In this document: one piece after another, positions 42,660 through 51,198 of the stretch
Layout of the letters: each line of letters begins with the position of its first letter
Position numbering within the stretch: the stretch's first letter is position 1
Source of the DNA: DASXRA01 sp036506155
GTDB taxonomy: Bacteria; Actinomycetota; Actinomycetes; Mycobacteriales; Jatrophihabitantaceae
DNA length: 64,000 nt
Reading direction: 5' to 3'
Assembly: GCA_036506155.1 (NCBI GenBank)
Contig: DASXSF010000067.1
Coordinates: forward strand, 1 to 64,000
Translations under genes and position numbers: made by a program
The notes under the pieces: generated by a model
What the model was told of the DNA's origin: nothing
Databases searched by the model: none
The model's input: only the letters and a program-made list of their open reading frames with translations

Positions 42660-43922
42660 CTAACGCGGCTTTGCCAGCAGGTCGGCCGGCACGTGCTCAG
42701 CAAGGCCGGCCGCGACCGCGGCGGCGGCATCGTGCGCCGACGCGGCGTCGTCCGCGAGCTCCGCGCACCGGTCGGCGAGGATGGACGCACGTTCGTGCAG
42801 TACCGCCCATGCCGGCTCCCGCCACGGCACGAGGTTGCCCATCGCGTAGAACATCTCGAACGAGAAGCCAGCCGCGCGACCGGGATGCTCAGGTCCGATC
42901 GGCAGGGTGGTCAACGTCGTCGCGAGCGGGCGCAACACGCTGGCCATGGTGTCGATCGCGGAGTTCACCAGAACGTCCAGCTGCTGCTCGGTTTCGTCGG
43001 TGTGTGTAAAGAAGCGCGTCAGCAGGTGCACCACCAGCTCGTAACCGAGCGCGGCCAGTTCGGCCACCCCGCGCGTGCGCGGATCGGTGATAACCGCCAC
43101 CGGGTCGACGACGTCGAACGGCTGCCGGGAGTATGCGGCGACCACGGGCCGGGTCGGCTGGAACGACGGGTCGCGCTGGCACAGGTCGTGGTAGTCCTGC
43201 CACATGGCGAGGAACCGTCCGTAGTGCGCGTCCCTCCAATCGCCACGGGCCCCCTCGCCCTGCTCGATGATCTCGTCAACCGCGGACTGCGCGGTGGCGA
43301 GGTCGGTGACCGCGATCACCTGCGGCCAGCCGAACCGTTCCGGTGTTGCCTGCGCGCGCGGTGAGCCGACGAACAACGCGCGTTCACCGAGCCGATCGGC
43401 GAGCATGGCCAACCCGCGCTCGATGCCCCGGTAGAGGTGACCGACCGTCGCGAACTCCTGCCCGTGCGGCATTGCCTCAGTGGCATCGAGAGGTTCGAGC
43501 GGCGGGGCAGCCGGGACGAAGCCCTCCGCGTCCTGGCGTTCCATGCCCTCCGGTCGTTCCAGGTAGAGAAAGTGCAGCAGCGCCTGCTCGCCGAAAGGCA
43601 GCAGGTCCAGTTGCACGCTGGCCGGGAAGTATCCGGAGCGCCGCGGGAAGTTGGGGCGCCCGAATGTAGGCGCCGCACCTATCGCCGCCATGAGGTTGGC
43701 GACCAGTGCGAGGTGCAGCATCTCCTCGACGGCGATGCCGCGTAGCGTCTGACGCCACCTATCGACCACCTCGGCCTGATCCGCGGTGAGCTCGTCACCC
43801 GACTTCAGGCTGAACTCGGCGAACAGGTACTGGCACATGATCATATGCTCGAGCTGCGCCGCCTCGGCCAGCAGCCACCACAGATGTTCTCGGTTCGCGA
43901 CGACGATCTCGGGCTCTGGCAT
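42660..43922 (-). CDS. ferritin-like protein of the VioB/RebD type
   Basis: The 420-residue protein has the four-helix ferritin-like domain seen in the iminophenylpyruvate dimer synthases VioB and RebD. EAAQLEHMIMCQYLFAEFSLK and AVEEMLHLALVANLMAAIG carry the E-x6-Y and E-x2-H metal ligands. LDLLPFGEQALLHFLYLERPEG follows. Such proteins are often iron or heme enzymes in indole alkaloid assembly, but no partner genes (VioA, VioD) are nearby. The true function here is unknown. Confidence 0.85.
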   Translation of the reverse strand: MPEPEIVVANREHLWWLLAEAAQLEHMIMCQYLFAEFSLKSGDELTADQAEVVDRWRQTLRGIAVEEMLHLALVANLMAAIGAAPTFGRPNFPRRSGYFPASVQLDLLPFGEQALLHFLYLERPEGMERQDAEGFVPAAPPLEPLDATEAMPHGQEFATVGHLYRGIERGLAMLADRLGERALFVGSPRAQATPERFGWPQVIAVTDLATAQSAVDEIIEQGEGARGDWRDAHYGRFLAMWQDYHDLCQRDPSFQPTRPVVAAYSRQPFDVVDPVAVITDPRTRGVAELAALGYELVVHLLTRFFTHTDETEQQLDVLVNSAIDTMASVLRPLATTLTTLPIGPEHPGRAAGFSFEMFYAMGNLVPWREPAWAVLHERASILADRCAELADDAASAHDAAAAVAAGLAEHVPADLLAKPR

Positions 43923-43969
43923 GCGACGATTCTGGACGCTCTGATTACTTAATTACAAGGAGCGCCGGC

Positions 43970-44635
43970 ATGACCCAACAACGCAGCGACGACGCAGCCG
44001 TGCTCACGCCGAGCGGAAGGCTCGAAGCATTCAGCGACGGGGTGTTCGCAATCGCTATCACCCTGCTCGTGCTCGACCTTGCTGTTCCGGCGCGGGATCA
44101 GGTCCGCACAGGCGGGCTCGGCCCCGCCCTGGCGCATCAGTGGCCGTCGTACTTCGCCTACCTAGTCAGCTTTCTGGTCATCGGCATCATCTGGGTCAAC
44201 CACCACACGATGTTCAGCAAGGTCAACCTGGTCGACCGGCCCGTGCTGTTCGCCAACCTCGCGTTGCTGCTCGTCGTGTCCGCGCTGCCATTTCCCACCC
44301 GGCTCCTCGCCGAGTATCTGACAGCGGGCTCGGACGCGCACACAGCTGCGGCGATCTACAGCAGCACCATGCTTGCGATGGGCCTCGCGTACAGCGTGCT
44401 GTGGATCGCGGTCACCCGCGACGTCGGGTTGCTGCACGAACACGTCGATCCGGTCGCCAGCAGGGCAGCATTACGCCGATTCGGTCTCGGCAACGTCGTG
44501 TACCTCGCCACGATCGGGCTGTCATTCGTCAGCGCGATCGCGACCCTGTCGGTACACGGGGCGCTGGCCCTTTACTACTGCTTCGACCAGCTCGCGACTC
44601 CGCGCGCCAACCGGCCCGGGAGGAGCGCCGGCTAA
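43970..44635 (+). CDS. TMEM175-family potassium channel-like protein
   Basis: The 221-residue six-helix membrane protein opens with RLEAFSDGVFAIAITLLVLDLAVP, the FSDG signature of bacterial TMEM175 (DUF1211) channels. It continues with FLVIGIIWVNHHTMFSKV. Bacterial members form tetrameric K+ leak channels. An AAGGAG site precedes the ATG. Convergent or adjacent genes do not suggest a partner. Confidence 0.9.
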   Translation: MTQQRSDDAAVLTPSGRLEAFSDGVFAIAITLLVLDLAVPARDQVRTGGLGPALAHQWPSYFAYLVSFLVIGIIWVNHHTMFSKVNLVDRPVLFANLALLLVVSALPFPTRLLAEYLTAGSDAHTAAAIYSSTMLAMGLAYSVLWIAVTRDVGLLHEHVDPVASRAALRRFGLGNVVYLATIGLSFVSAIATLSVHGALALYYCFDQLATPRANRPGRSAG

Positions 44636-44762
44636 CAGGTATGCGGGATTCCCAAGCGCGTTCACTGCCGCCGGTTACGGTCGGTGGTGGCGCGGCTGCC
44701 TGGAGGCCAACGATGCGCGAATGGGCCTCATGCCAGCGCAGGTATCGAGGTAGGAATCGTTC

Positions 44763-45230
44763 GTGCATGTTTCCGAATCCGCCGCTACGACGATCCGCCG
44801 CATCGAGCCGGCCGACGTGCCGAAGGTGGTCGACGCCTGCCGATGGCTATTCGATCCACCCGGCGGCGTGCCACTGCGATGGGACCCGCGGGCAGCCGCC
44901 ATCCGCGTCAACGACCTGTGCACCGCTCGCGATGCGACGGCCTTTGTCGCGCTGAGCGACCGCAGCCTGATCGGCTTCTGCACGGTGTACCTGGACCTGG
45001 TGTCGATCCGAAACGGCCAGCGCGCCTGGCTGAACGAGCTGGCCGTCGACCCGGCGCACCGTTCCCGGTGCATCGGTCAAACTCTGCTTGCCACCGCCCG
45101 TGACTGAGCCCGGGATCACGGCGCCACCCATCTCATGCTCGACTCCAGCGTGGCGCGAACCGAGGCGCACCGCTTCTACCGGCGCGAATTGCCAGCCTTC
45201 GAGGCAGTCTGTTTCGGCTGGAGCCTCTGA
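44763..45230 (+). pseudogene. GNAT acetyltransferase with in-frame TGA
   Basis: A 155-codon GNAT-family gene (IRRIEPADVPKVVDACRWLF, SLIGFCTVYLDLVSIRNG, WLNELAVDPAHRSRCIGQTLL) is interrupted by TGA at 45105-45107. The same frame then gives ARDHGATHLMLDSSVARTEA and RFYRREL, the expected end of the fold. A Trp or other codon probably changed to TGA. The acetyl-CoA loop (usually RGxGxA) is degraded to RSRCIGQ. A truncated 114-residue product would lack the last strands. Confidence 0.8.
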
Positions 45231-45275
45231 CGCAATCGGTGCACGCGCCGACGGCACACAGGGGTGGCGCCGTCC

Positions 45276-45867
45276 TCACGCCATGGCCTTCTCGAGCAGG
45301 TGGATGATGATCTGTTGCTCGCGTTTGGCTGCCTCGGACCCGACTCCGCCACGCCCGGTAGTCCATCGTGCGAGATCGGATGGTGTCGAGCCGTGGTCGT
45401 TCCTCGACCGCGGGTCGGCGCCGGCGCGCAAGAGCGCCTCGACCGCAGCTGAGCACCGGTTCCTGACGGCTCGATGCAGCGGCGTTACCCGCCCCCGGGC
45501 CGGCGCCCGCATCAATCAGATAGTCGATCACCGCCCGCTGGCGGGTCGGGTCCCAGTTCGTCGCGCCAGGCTCACCGATGACCGCTGAGTGCAACGGTTC
45601 GGCACCACGGCGGTTGCGGGCGCGGACGTCGGCGCCTCGCGCAACCAGGTCACGCGCAACCTCGACGTCGTACGCGAACGCCGCAGCGTGCAGGGCGGTA
45701 TCGCCTTCATAGACCTGCACGTGACACGCGGCGATGAAGAATTCGTCAGCGCGCGCCAAGGTGTCCGTCGCCAACAGCGGCGCACCGTCAAGCGACACCG
45801 TAACGACCGAGTGATCGCCCACCGCGATTGCTACCAGCAAGCTGGCAAGGTCGTCGCCGTTGCTCAC
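45276..45867 (-). pseudogene. ankyrin-repeat protein, one frameshift
   Basis: About 196 codons over two frames. The N-terminal part (GDTALHAAAFAYDVEVARDLVARGADVRARN, then EPLHSAVIGEPG) is in one frame. VTPLHRAVRNRCSAAVEALLRAGADPRSRN and the end LLEKAMA are in another. The break near 45485-45490 is repaired by one extra G in a G-run. About four ankyrin repeats are present, so it is a protein-binding module of unknown partner. Confidence 0.8.
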
Positions 45868-45957
45868 GCATCACGCTAACGCGCCGCAAAAGTACGCGAG
45901 TACCTCGGCTCGCTGCACGTAGGTAGGACGCACAACGGTGCGACCCGTCCTACGCGA

Positions 45958-46833
45958 TCACCGGTGGGTTGGCACGACGGCGACCGGGCAGGTCGCGTGG
46001 TGCAACACGCCCTGGGTCACGGAGCCCAGCGCGCCCACCCTGCGGCGGCTACGGTGGCCGACGACCAGCAGTTTCTGATCGGTCGCCGCGAGGACCAGAC
46101 CTGCCACCGGCTGCTCGCGCACCACTTCGGGGTACACCTCGACGTCCGGGAACTTCTCCCGCCAGCCGGCGACGGCCTCCGACAGCCATGCCTCCACTTT
46201 GGCGGGGGCGGGCGGTTCCGCGCGCCAGCCAATCAGCGCGCGCGGGTCCGCGCGCCAGACCAGGACGGGACGCAGCGGCACACCATGCCGGCTGGCCGTC
46301 GCGAAAGCGAAGGCCAGCACCTGTTCGCTGGTCTCGGTGTCGTCTACCCCGACGACCACCCCGGCACCCTCCTGCGAGCCGGGGGTGCCGCGCACCACGA
46401 CGGTGGGGCAGGCGGCGCGGCCGACGGTGGCATTAGCGACAGATCCGAGTACCGCCGCGCCGAGCGTCTTGAGATGTCGTGAGCCGAGCACCAGCTGGCT
46501 CGCCCGCTGCGATTCGTCGACGAGGACGTCGCCGGGGTCGCCGTCGATCGCGGCGCTGCTGATCTCGACGCTGTCGTCGAGATCGCGCGCGCGTGCCACC
46601 AGCTTCCCGACCGTATCGTCGATCATGCGTAGCGCCAGCTCGACGTCGGAGTCCGGTCCCTGCGGGGCGTCCTCGGTCGGTGGCAGCGTCGAGGCGCTGT
46701 ACTCCCAGTGGTAGCAGTACACGAGCCGCAACGGCAGTGCCCAGGCGCGAGCCTCTGCGACCGCCCACTGGAGCGCCGCGTCGGTGCCGGGCGACTCATC
46801 GACGCCGACAACGATCGGCTGGATCCCGGTCAT
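45958..46833 (-). CDS. tandem universal stress protein
   Basis: The 291-residue protein has two USP domains (1-145 and 155-291). Each has the ATP-binding GxxG-x9-GS pattern (LGSRHLKTLGAAVLGSVAN and VGHRSRRRVGALGSVTQ) and starts with VVGVDES or VVGVDDTE. Actinobacterial tandem USPs are typical hypoxia or starvation genes of the DosR regulon. A matching 14-base box lies 64 bases upstream, supporting that regulation. Confidence 0.93.
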   Translation of the reverse strand: MTGIQPIVVGVDESPGTDAALQWAVAEARAWALPLRLVYCYHWEYSASTLPPTEDAPQGPDSDVELALRMIDDTVGKLVARARDLDDSVEISSAAIDGDPGDVLVDESQRASQLVLGSRHLKTLGAAVLGSVANATVGRAACPTVVVRGTPGSQEGAGVVVGVDDTETSEQVLAFAFATASRHGVPLRPVLVWRADPRALIGWRAEPPAPAKVEAWLSEAVAGWREKFPDVEVYPEVVREQPVAGLVLAATDQKLLVVGHRSRRRVGALGSVTQGVLHHATCPVAVVPTHR

Positions 46834-46896
46834 GGCAACCTCCGCGGCGAATGTCCCGAGGCGAGGCTAGCGCTGACCGCCGGCGGCGGCGAGATC

Positions 46897-46910
46897 GGGA
46901 CCATCGTCCC
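46897..46910. promoter_or_regulatory. DosR/DevR-like box upstream of the USP gene
   Basis: GGGACCATCGTCCC has perfect GGGAC/GTCCC arms with a 4-base spacer, the core geometry of the mycobacterial DosR box. It is 64 bases upstream of the USP start. The surrounding 46834-47095 holds no gene. Confidence 0.65.
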
Positions 46911-47095
46911 TGCCGTACCCATCGCCCGGGGAGAAGACTTGGCGCTACCGGGGAAACCCGGACTGGGACGATCCGGGGGCAGACCGATAGGAGGGCGGCA
47001 CCGCGCCGCGCGTTGACCCAACGTCTACGACGGGGAGTCTGCCCCGGATCTCCTGAAACTGCTTCGGATTCCGTGCATCACTGCTCACACGCAAA

Positions 47096-47129
47096 CACCG
47101 GCCTCCACGATGAAGTGCGGAGGCCGGTG
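47096..47129 (-). terminator. terminator of the S53 peptidase gene
   Basis: CACCGGCCTCC and GGAGGCCGGTG form a perfect 11-base stem with a 12-base loop just beyond the stop at 47143. Confidence 0.72.
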
Positions 47130-47142
47130 CCTGCGTGCTACG

Positions 47143-48633
47143 TCAGCTCGCCAGCGCCGGTAGCAGCGTCGCCGCGTTGGGCGTGCCGAGACCGGTGACC
47201 GGATCCCATCCCGTGCTGGCGTTGAAGCCCGGCACGTCCGGGTCGGCCTGGTTGTTGCCGGTGGTCACGTCATAGAAGTACGTGCCGTAGTTCGGACCGG
47301 ATGCCAGCGTGTACAGCTTCGGGTTGATCAGCCCGAGGCCATGACCGGCGATCTGGTCGGCGATCGCCACGAGGCCAGCCCACTGCGGGGCGCCCGACGA
47401 CGTTCCGCCGACGACGTACCAGCCGGCGCTGCACGGGTCGCCGCCCGGGCAGCGCACGCCGCCCTCCGCGTCTCCGGGAGCCGTGTCATAAACGAGCACG
47501 CCGGTTCGCGAGCTTGCCTGGTACGCGATATCCGGAACGCCGCGCATCGATCCGATCGGGGTGGACCCGGCTGGCAGGCTGGTCTGGTAGCCCGGAGTGG
47601 CGAACACGTGGCTGAAGCCACCACCCGAAGCGATCCAGCCGATCTCACGGTTGGGCTGGTTCTTGCACTCGTTCGGCGGGTCGGTGTTGTCAACGCCCAT
47701 ACCGGTGATCGGGTCGGTGCACAGGTACGTGCCGCCGACGCCGGTGACCAGTGGGTCGGACGCCGGCCACTCCACCGTCGGGAACGGGAACACGGGCTGC
47801 GTCGGTACGGGGTGGAATGAGCTGTTCGCCGAGCCGCCGTCGCCGGAGCTGCCCAGCATGGTGACTCCGTTGGCGGCCGCCGAGATGAATGCGTGGCGCA
47901 GGTTCTGCAGCGACTGGGTGCTGGCGAATGCATCCTCGGCGGAGGCGAAGCTCTGCGAGATCACCGTCGCGAGGTGGTTGTCGACGATGTACTGCTCGGC
48001 GTTCATCATCGTCGGGAATCCCTGCACGCCCAGCGTCTCGGCCGGGTTCGTCGTCACGTTGAGGATGTTCGCACCGGGCGCGATCGTGTGCGCCCACTCC
48101 ACGTCCAGCGCCACCTCGAGCGCCCAGATGTTGCGGGTCTGCTGTCCGGTGCCGTTGCTGTTCGGCGGCGGTGCCTTCACCATGGTCTTGCCGTTCCAGT
48201 AGACGTGCTGGAACGTCGGCATCCCCGACGAGCAGGTGACGCCGGGTTCGCCGCACATGTGCGGCGTACCCATCTGGGTGTCGAACACGTTCAGGTCCGA
48301 CGCCATGTTCGGGTTGCCGAACGAGTCGATGATCGCGATCGTAACGCCCGCGCCGTTGTGTCCCGCCGCGTACAGGGGCCCCAGGTTGTAGGAGTTCCGC
48401 ATAGACGTCGGCGTGAAGCAACGCCGCTGGACGGGCACGGCCGAGAAGCACTGAGCTTCAGTCGGCGGCGTGATCGAGCTGGAGAGGAGCTGGAAGTCAC
48501 TGATCGTGGGCGCCGGCGCGGGCAATGCCTTGGCGGCAGCACCAGCCGGACTGCCCGCGGCCAGACCCGCCGCAGCGAGAGCGCCTACGGCAACCATTAC
48601 TGCTAGACGTTTGCGATTTCGCAACCACGCCAT
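47143..48633 (-). CDS. secreted S53 (sedolisin) peptidase
   Basis: About 496 residues with a signal peptide (RNRKRLAVMVAVGALAAAGLAA). The sedolisin catalytic set is present: Glu and Asp four apart in IWALEVALDVEWAH, Asp in GSSGDGGSA, and Ser in GGTSSGAPQW. The calcium-site end GFNASTGWDPVTGLGTPN is also there. It is an acid-acting extracellular endopeptidase. The ~180-residue pro-kumamolisin propeptide usual in the family is absent; only ~50 residues separate the signal from the catalytic domain. ATG 48633 is the better of two starts. Confidence 0.9.
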   Translation of the reverse strand: MAWLRNRKRLAVMVAVGALAAAGLAAGSPAGAAAKALPAPAPTISDFQLLSSSITPPTEAQCFSAVPVQRRCFTPTSMRNSYNLGPLYAAGHNGAGVTIAIIDSFGNPNMASDLNVFDTQMGTPHMCGEPGVTCSSGMPTFQHVYWNGKTMVKAPPPNSNGTGQQTRNIWALEVALDVEWAHTIAPGANILNVTTNPAETLGVQGFPTMMNAEQYIVDNHLATVISQSFASAEDAFASTQSLQNLRHAFISAAANGVTMLGSSGDGGSANSSFHPVPTQPVFPFPTVEWPASDPLVTGVGGTYLCTDPITGMGVDNTDPPNECKNQPNREIGWIASGGGFSHVFATPGYQTSLPAGSTPIGSMRGVPDIAYQASSRTGVLVYDTAPGDAEGGVRCPGGDPCSAGWYVVGGTSSGAPQWAGLVAIADQIAGHGLGLINPKLYTLASGPNYGTYFYDVTTGNNQADPDVPGFNASTGWDPVTGLGTPNAATLLPALAS

Positions 48634-48749
48634 CCGAACCCCTAACACCGACGGACACGCCGTCGCACGAACGGCGTGCTTGACTCGACGGATAGTGCCC
48701 CCCTATCGGCGACTTGCCAAGGCACGGGGGTGACGTTGGCACTGGTGGG

Positions 48750-49097
48750 TTACAGCCGGGTGCCGCTCCTGGTCCGACCAGGCAGGCGGTTTCGCTGTGA
48801 CTCGCTGTAAAGGAAGATGAGTGCGGCTGCGACGCCGATCTCGAGCAGGATGGTGAGCAGCCGGCCGGTGCCCAGGACGCGGTAGCCGACGAACCCGCCG
48901 ATCACCGAGCCGATCCAGCCGAGCAGCACCGTCCCGAGCACTCCGACCCTCTGCTGGCCGGGAAGAATCAGCCGGGCCAGCCCGCCGATCACAATGCCGA
49001 CGATGCCGACGCTGACGATTGCCCAGAGCGCGATCCCGATCACCGAGAACACCACCGCGAGGAGGATCAGCGCGGCGACCAACGGCAGCACAACCAT
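48750..49097 (-). CDS. GlsB/YeaQ/YmgE-type membrane protein
   Basis: The 115-residue protein has three to four hydrophobic helices. The Gly-rich family core reads GIVIGGLARLILPGQQRVGVLGTVLLGWIGSVIGGFVGYRVLG. It is a stress-linked transglycosylase-associated protein of unknown action. ATG 49097 is used because upstream sequence in frame is not hydrophobic. Single-gene unit downstream of the MprB-like kinase on the same strand. Confidence 0.85.
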   Translation of the reverse strand: MVVLPLVAALILLAVVFSVIGIALWAIVSVGIVGIVIGGLARLILPGQQRVGVLGTVLLGWIGSVIGGFVGYRVLGTGRLLTILLEIGVAAALIFLYSESQRNRLPGRTRSGTRL

Positions 49098-49138
49098 GCA
49101 ATGGACAGTACCCGCGGCGGGCGGCCGCGAGCTGTGCG

Positions 49139-50491
49139 CTAGCTGAGGCCGCGTTGTGCGGACGCCCCAAAGCCGAGCGTGAAGGTCGAACCGCCGGGAC
49201 CCGTTTGCACGCCCAGCGTGCCGCCGTTCGCCTCCGCAACGCTTCCCACGATCGCGAGGCCCAGTCCGGCACCGGGCATCCCTCGCGCGGTCGGTGCCCG
49301 GTAGAAGCGTTCGAAGACGTGCGGCAGATCCGTTTCGGAGATACCCGGGCCGTGATCGGTGACCGATACCCGCCCGTTCTCCACGATGACGCGGATCGGG
49401 GCGCCCGGCGGATTCCACTTGATCGCGTTGTCGATCAGGTTCGCGATCGCGCGGTCGACCGCCGCCGCATCGACCTCGACGAGGCTGGGTTGCAGCTGTG
49501 TCTCGATGGCGGTGCCGGGTGCCCGCTGCTGCAGCCGGGCCACCACCTCCAGCGTGAGCAGGTCCAGTCGCACCGTTTCCCGGTGTGGCGCTGACTCGCG
49601 ATAGCGGGCGAGATCGAGCAGGTCGGTGATGAGCTGGTCGAGTTCACCTGCCTGCTCGCGCGCGGCCCGGACGAGAGCGGGTGCCTGCGGATCGGCGAGC
49701 CCGGCACCGTCCTCGAGCAGGTCGAGATTTGTGGTCAAGCTGGTCAGCGGGGTGCGCAACTCGTGCGAGGCGTCGGCCACCAGTTGGCGTTGCGCGGTCA
49801 CCGACTCGGACAGCGCGCCCAGCATCGTGTCGAACGCCGCGCTGAGCCGGCCCACCTCGTCGGCGCCACCGTTTCGCAGACGCGCGGACAGGTCGCGGGT
49901 TCGACTGACGTGTTCGGCGGCCGCTGTGAGGTTGCCGATCGGTCGGAGGATGCGACCGGCGGTGAGCCGGGCGGCGGCGTATGTGACGGCAGTGGCAGCT
50001 GCGGTCAGTGCTACGAGCAGCAGCGCCGCGGTACGCAGCGCCGCGTCGTCGGCGTTGGCCGCACGGCTGGTGCGCACCAGAGCGCCGCCCGCGCCGTTCG
50101 GCATGGCTGCGCTGTAGACGCGGTACCGCGTGCCACCGTCCCGCGCGGCAGCGAAGTATGCGGGCTGGTCGCCGTTGGCGACCGCGACGTCCCGGCTGCT
50201 GAGCGGGCCGAATCGGGTGGTCTGGCCGGCGACTGGGCCGGGGAACAGTTGGATGTCGACGCCGCCAACCGTGACCGGCGCGCTCACGTCGGGGACGACT
50301 CTCTTGTCGCTGACCGCATGCTTGATGCGCTCGGCGATCGTCGTGGCTTGCTGCGCGGCATCGACCAGCGCGGGGTCGACCCGGGAGCGGAGGCTGGCGT
50401 CATACGACAGATACAGCACGATGCTGACGGCACTGACCACGATCAGCACGCCGGCGGCCGCCGCGACCGAGATCCGGTTCCGCAGCGTCAT
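49139..50491 (-). CDS. sensor histidine kinase, MprB-like
   Basis: The 450-residue sensor has two transmembrane helices flanking a ~140-residue extracytoplasmic domain, HAMP, HisKA with phospho-His in DASHELRTPLTSL, and HATPase (NLIDNAIKWNPPG, VTDHGPGIS, GAGLGLAIV). Its ATG overlaps the stop of the response regulator as ATGA. The pair resembles mycobacterial MprAB, which senses envelope stress. Targets may be the neighbouring secreted proteins; that is inference. Confidence 0.92.
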   Translation of the reverse strand: MTLRNRISVAAAAGVLIVVSAVSIVLYLSYDASLRSRVDPALVDAAQQATTIAERIKHAVSDKRVVPDVSAPVTVGGVDIQLFPGPVAGQTTRFGPLSSRDVAVANGDQPAYFAAARDGGTRYRVYSAAMPNGAGGALVRTSRAANADDAALRTAALLLVALTAAATAVTYAAARLTAGRILRPIGNLTAAAEHVSRTRDLSARLRNGGADEVGRLSAAFDTMLGALSESVTAQRQLVADASHELRTPLTSLTTNLDLLEDGAGLADPQAPALVRAAREQAGELDQLITDLLDLARYRESAPHRETVRLDLLTLEVVARLQQRAPGTAIETQLQPSLVEVDAAAVDRAIANLIDNAIKWNPPGAPIRVIVENGRVSVTDHGPGISETDLPHVFERFYRAPTARGMPGAGLGLAIVGSVAEANGGTLGVQTGPGGSTFTLGFGASAQRGLS

Positions 50492-51183
50492 GGCGCATCC
50501 CGGAGCACGTAGCCGAGTCCCCGCACCGTATGCAAGAGGCGCGGTTCGCCCCCGGCTTCCAGCTTCGCGCGCAGGTAGCTGACGTATACCCATAGGTTGT
50601 TCGAGCGCGGACCGAAGTCGTACCCCCACACCGCCTGGAAGATCTGCGAGTGGCTCAGCACCCGGTCCGGGTTGCGCAGGAACAGCTCCAGGAGCAGGTA
50701 CTCGGTGCGGGTCAGGGGGACCTCGCGCCCGCCACGGCTCACCCGTGCCCCCGCCAGATCAAGCACCACGTCGGAGTAGCTGAGCTGTTCAGCGCTCGCC
50801 CCGTTGCGGCGAAGCAGTGCCCGAATCCTTGCCCGCAGCTCCGCGAGCGCGAACGGCTTGATCAGGTAGTCGTCGGCTCCCGCGTCCAGGCCGGCGACGC
50901 GGTCGTCGATCAGGTCGCGGGCGGTGAGGATCAGGATCGGAGTTCGGTCGCCTCGGGAGCGCAGCCGCCGGCACACCTCCAGACCGTTCGGTTCGGGCAT
51001 TGCGACGTCCAGGACAATCGCGTCGACAGTCGCGAGCGAGGTCTGGGCGAGTGCAGCCCCGCCGCCGTCGGCGGACACCACGTCGTAGCCGTCGCGCCCG
51101 AGCGCCGTGGCAAGCGATCGGCGGACGGCTGCGTCGTCGTCGACGACGAGAATCCGCACGCGCCTATTGTGCGCGGCGCTCAC
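50488..51183 (-). CDS. OmpR-family response regulator, MprA-like
   Basis: The 231-residue regulator has a receiver (ILVVDDDAAVRRSL, phospho-Asp in IVLDVAMPEPNG, Lys in LIKPFALAEL) and a winged-helix DNA-binding domain (LTRTEYLLLELFLRNPDRVLS, SYLRAKLEAGGEPRLLHTVRGLGYVLR). GTG 51159 is an alternative start. It precedes and overlaps its kinase. Good candidate for controlling the secreted repeat protein just upstream. Confidence 0.93.
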   Translation of the reverse strand: MSAAHNRRVRILVVDDDAAVRRSLATALGRDGYDVVSADGGGAALAQTSLATVDAIVLDVAMPEPNGLEVCRRLRSRGDRTPILILTARDLIDDRVAGLDAGADDYLIKPFALAELRARIRALLRRNGASAEQLSYSDVVLDLAGARVSRGGREVPLTRTEYLLLELFLRNPDRVLSHSQIFQAVWGYDFGPRSNNLWVYVSYLRAKLEAGGEPRLLHTVRGLGYVLRDAP

Positions 51184-51198
51184 GCCGCACGGCCCCGC

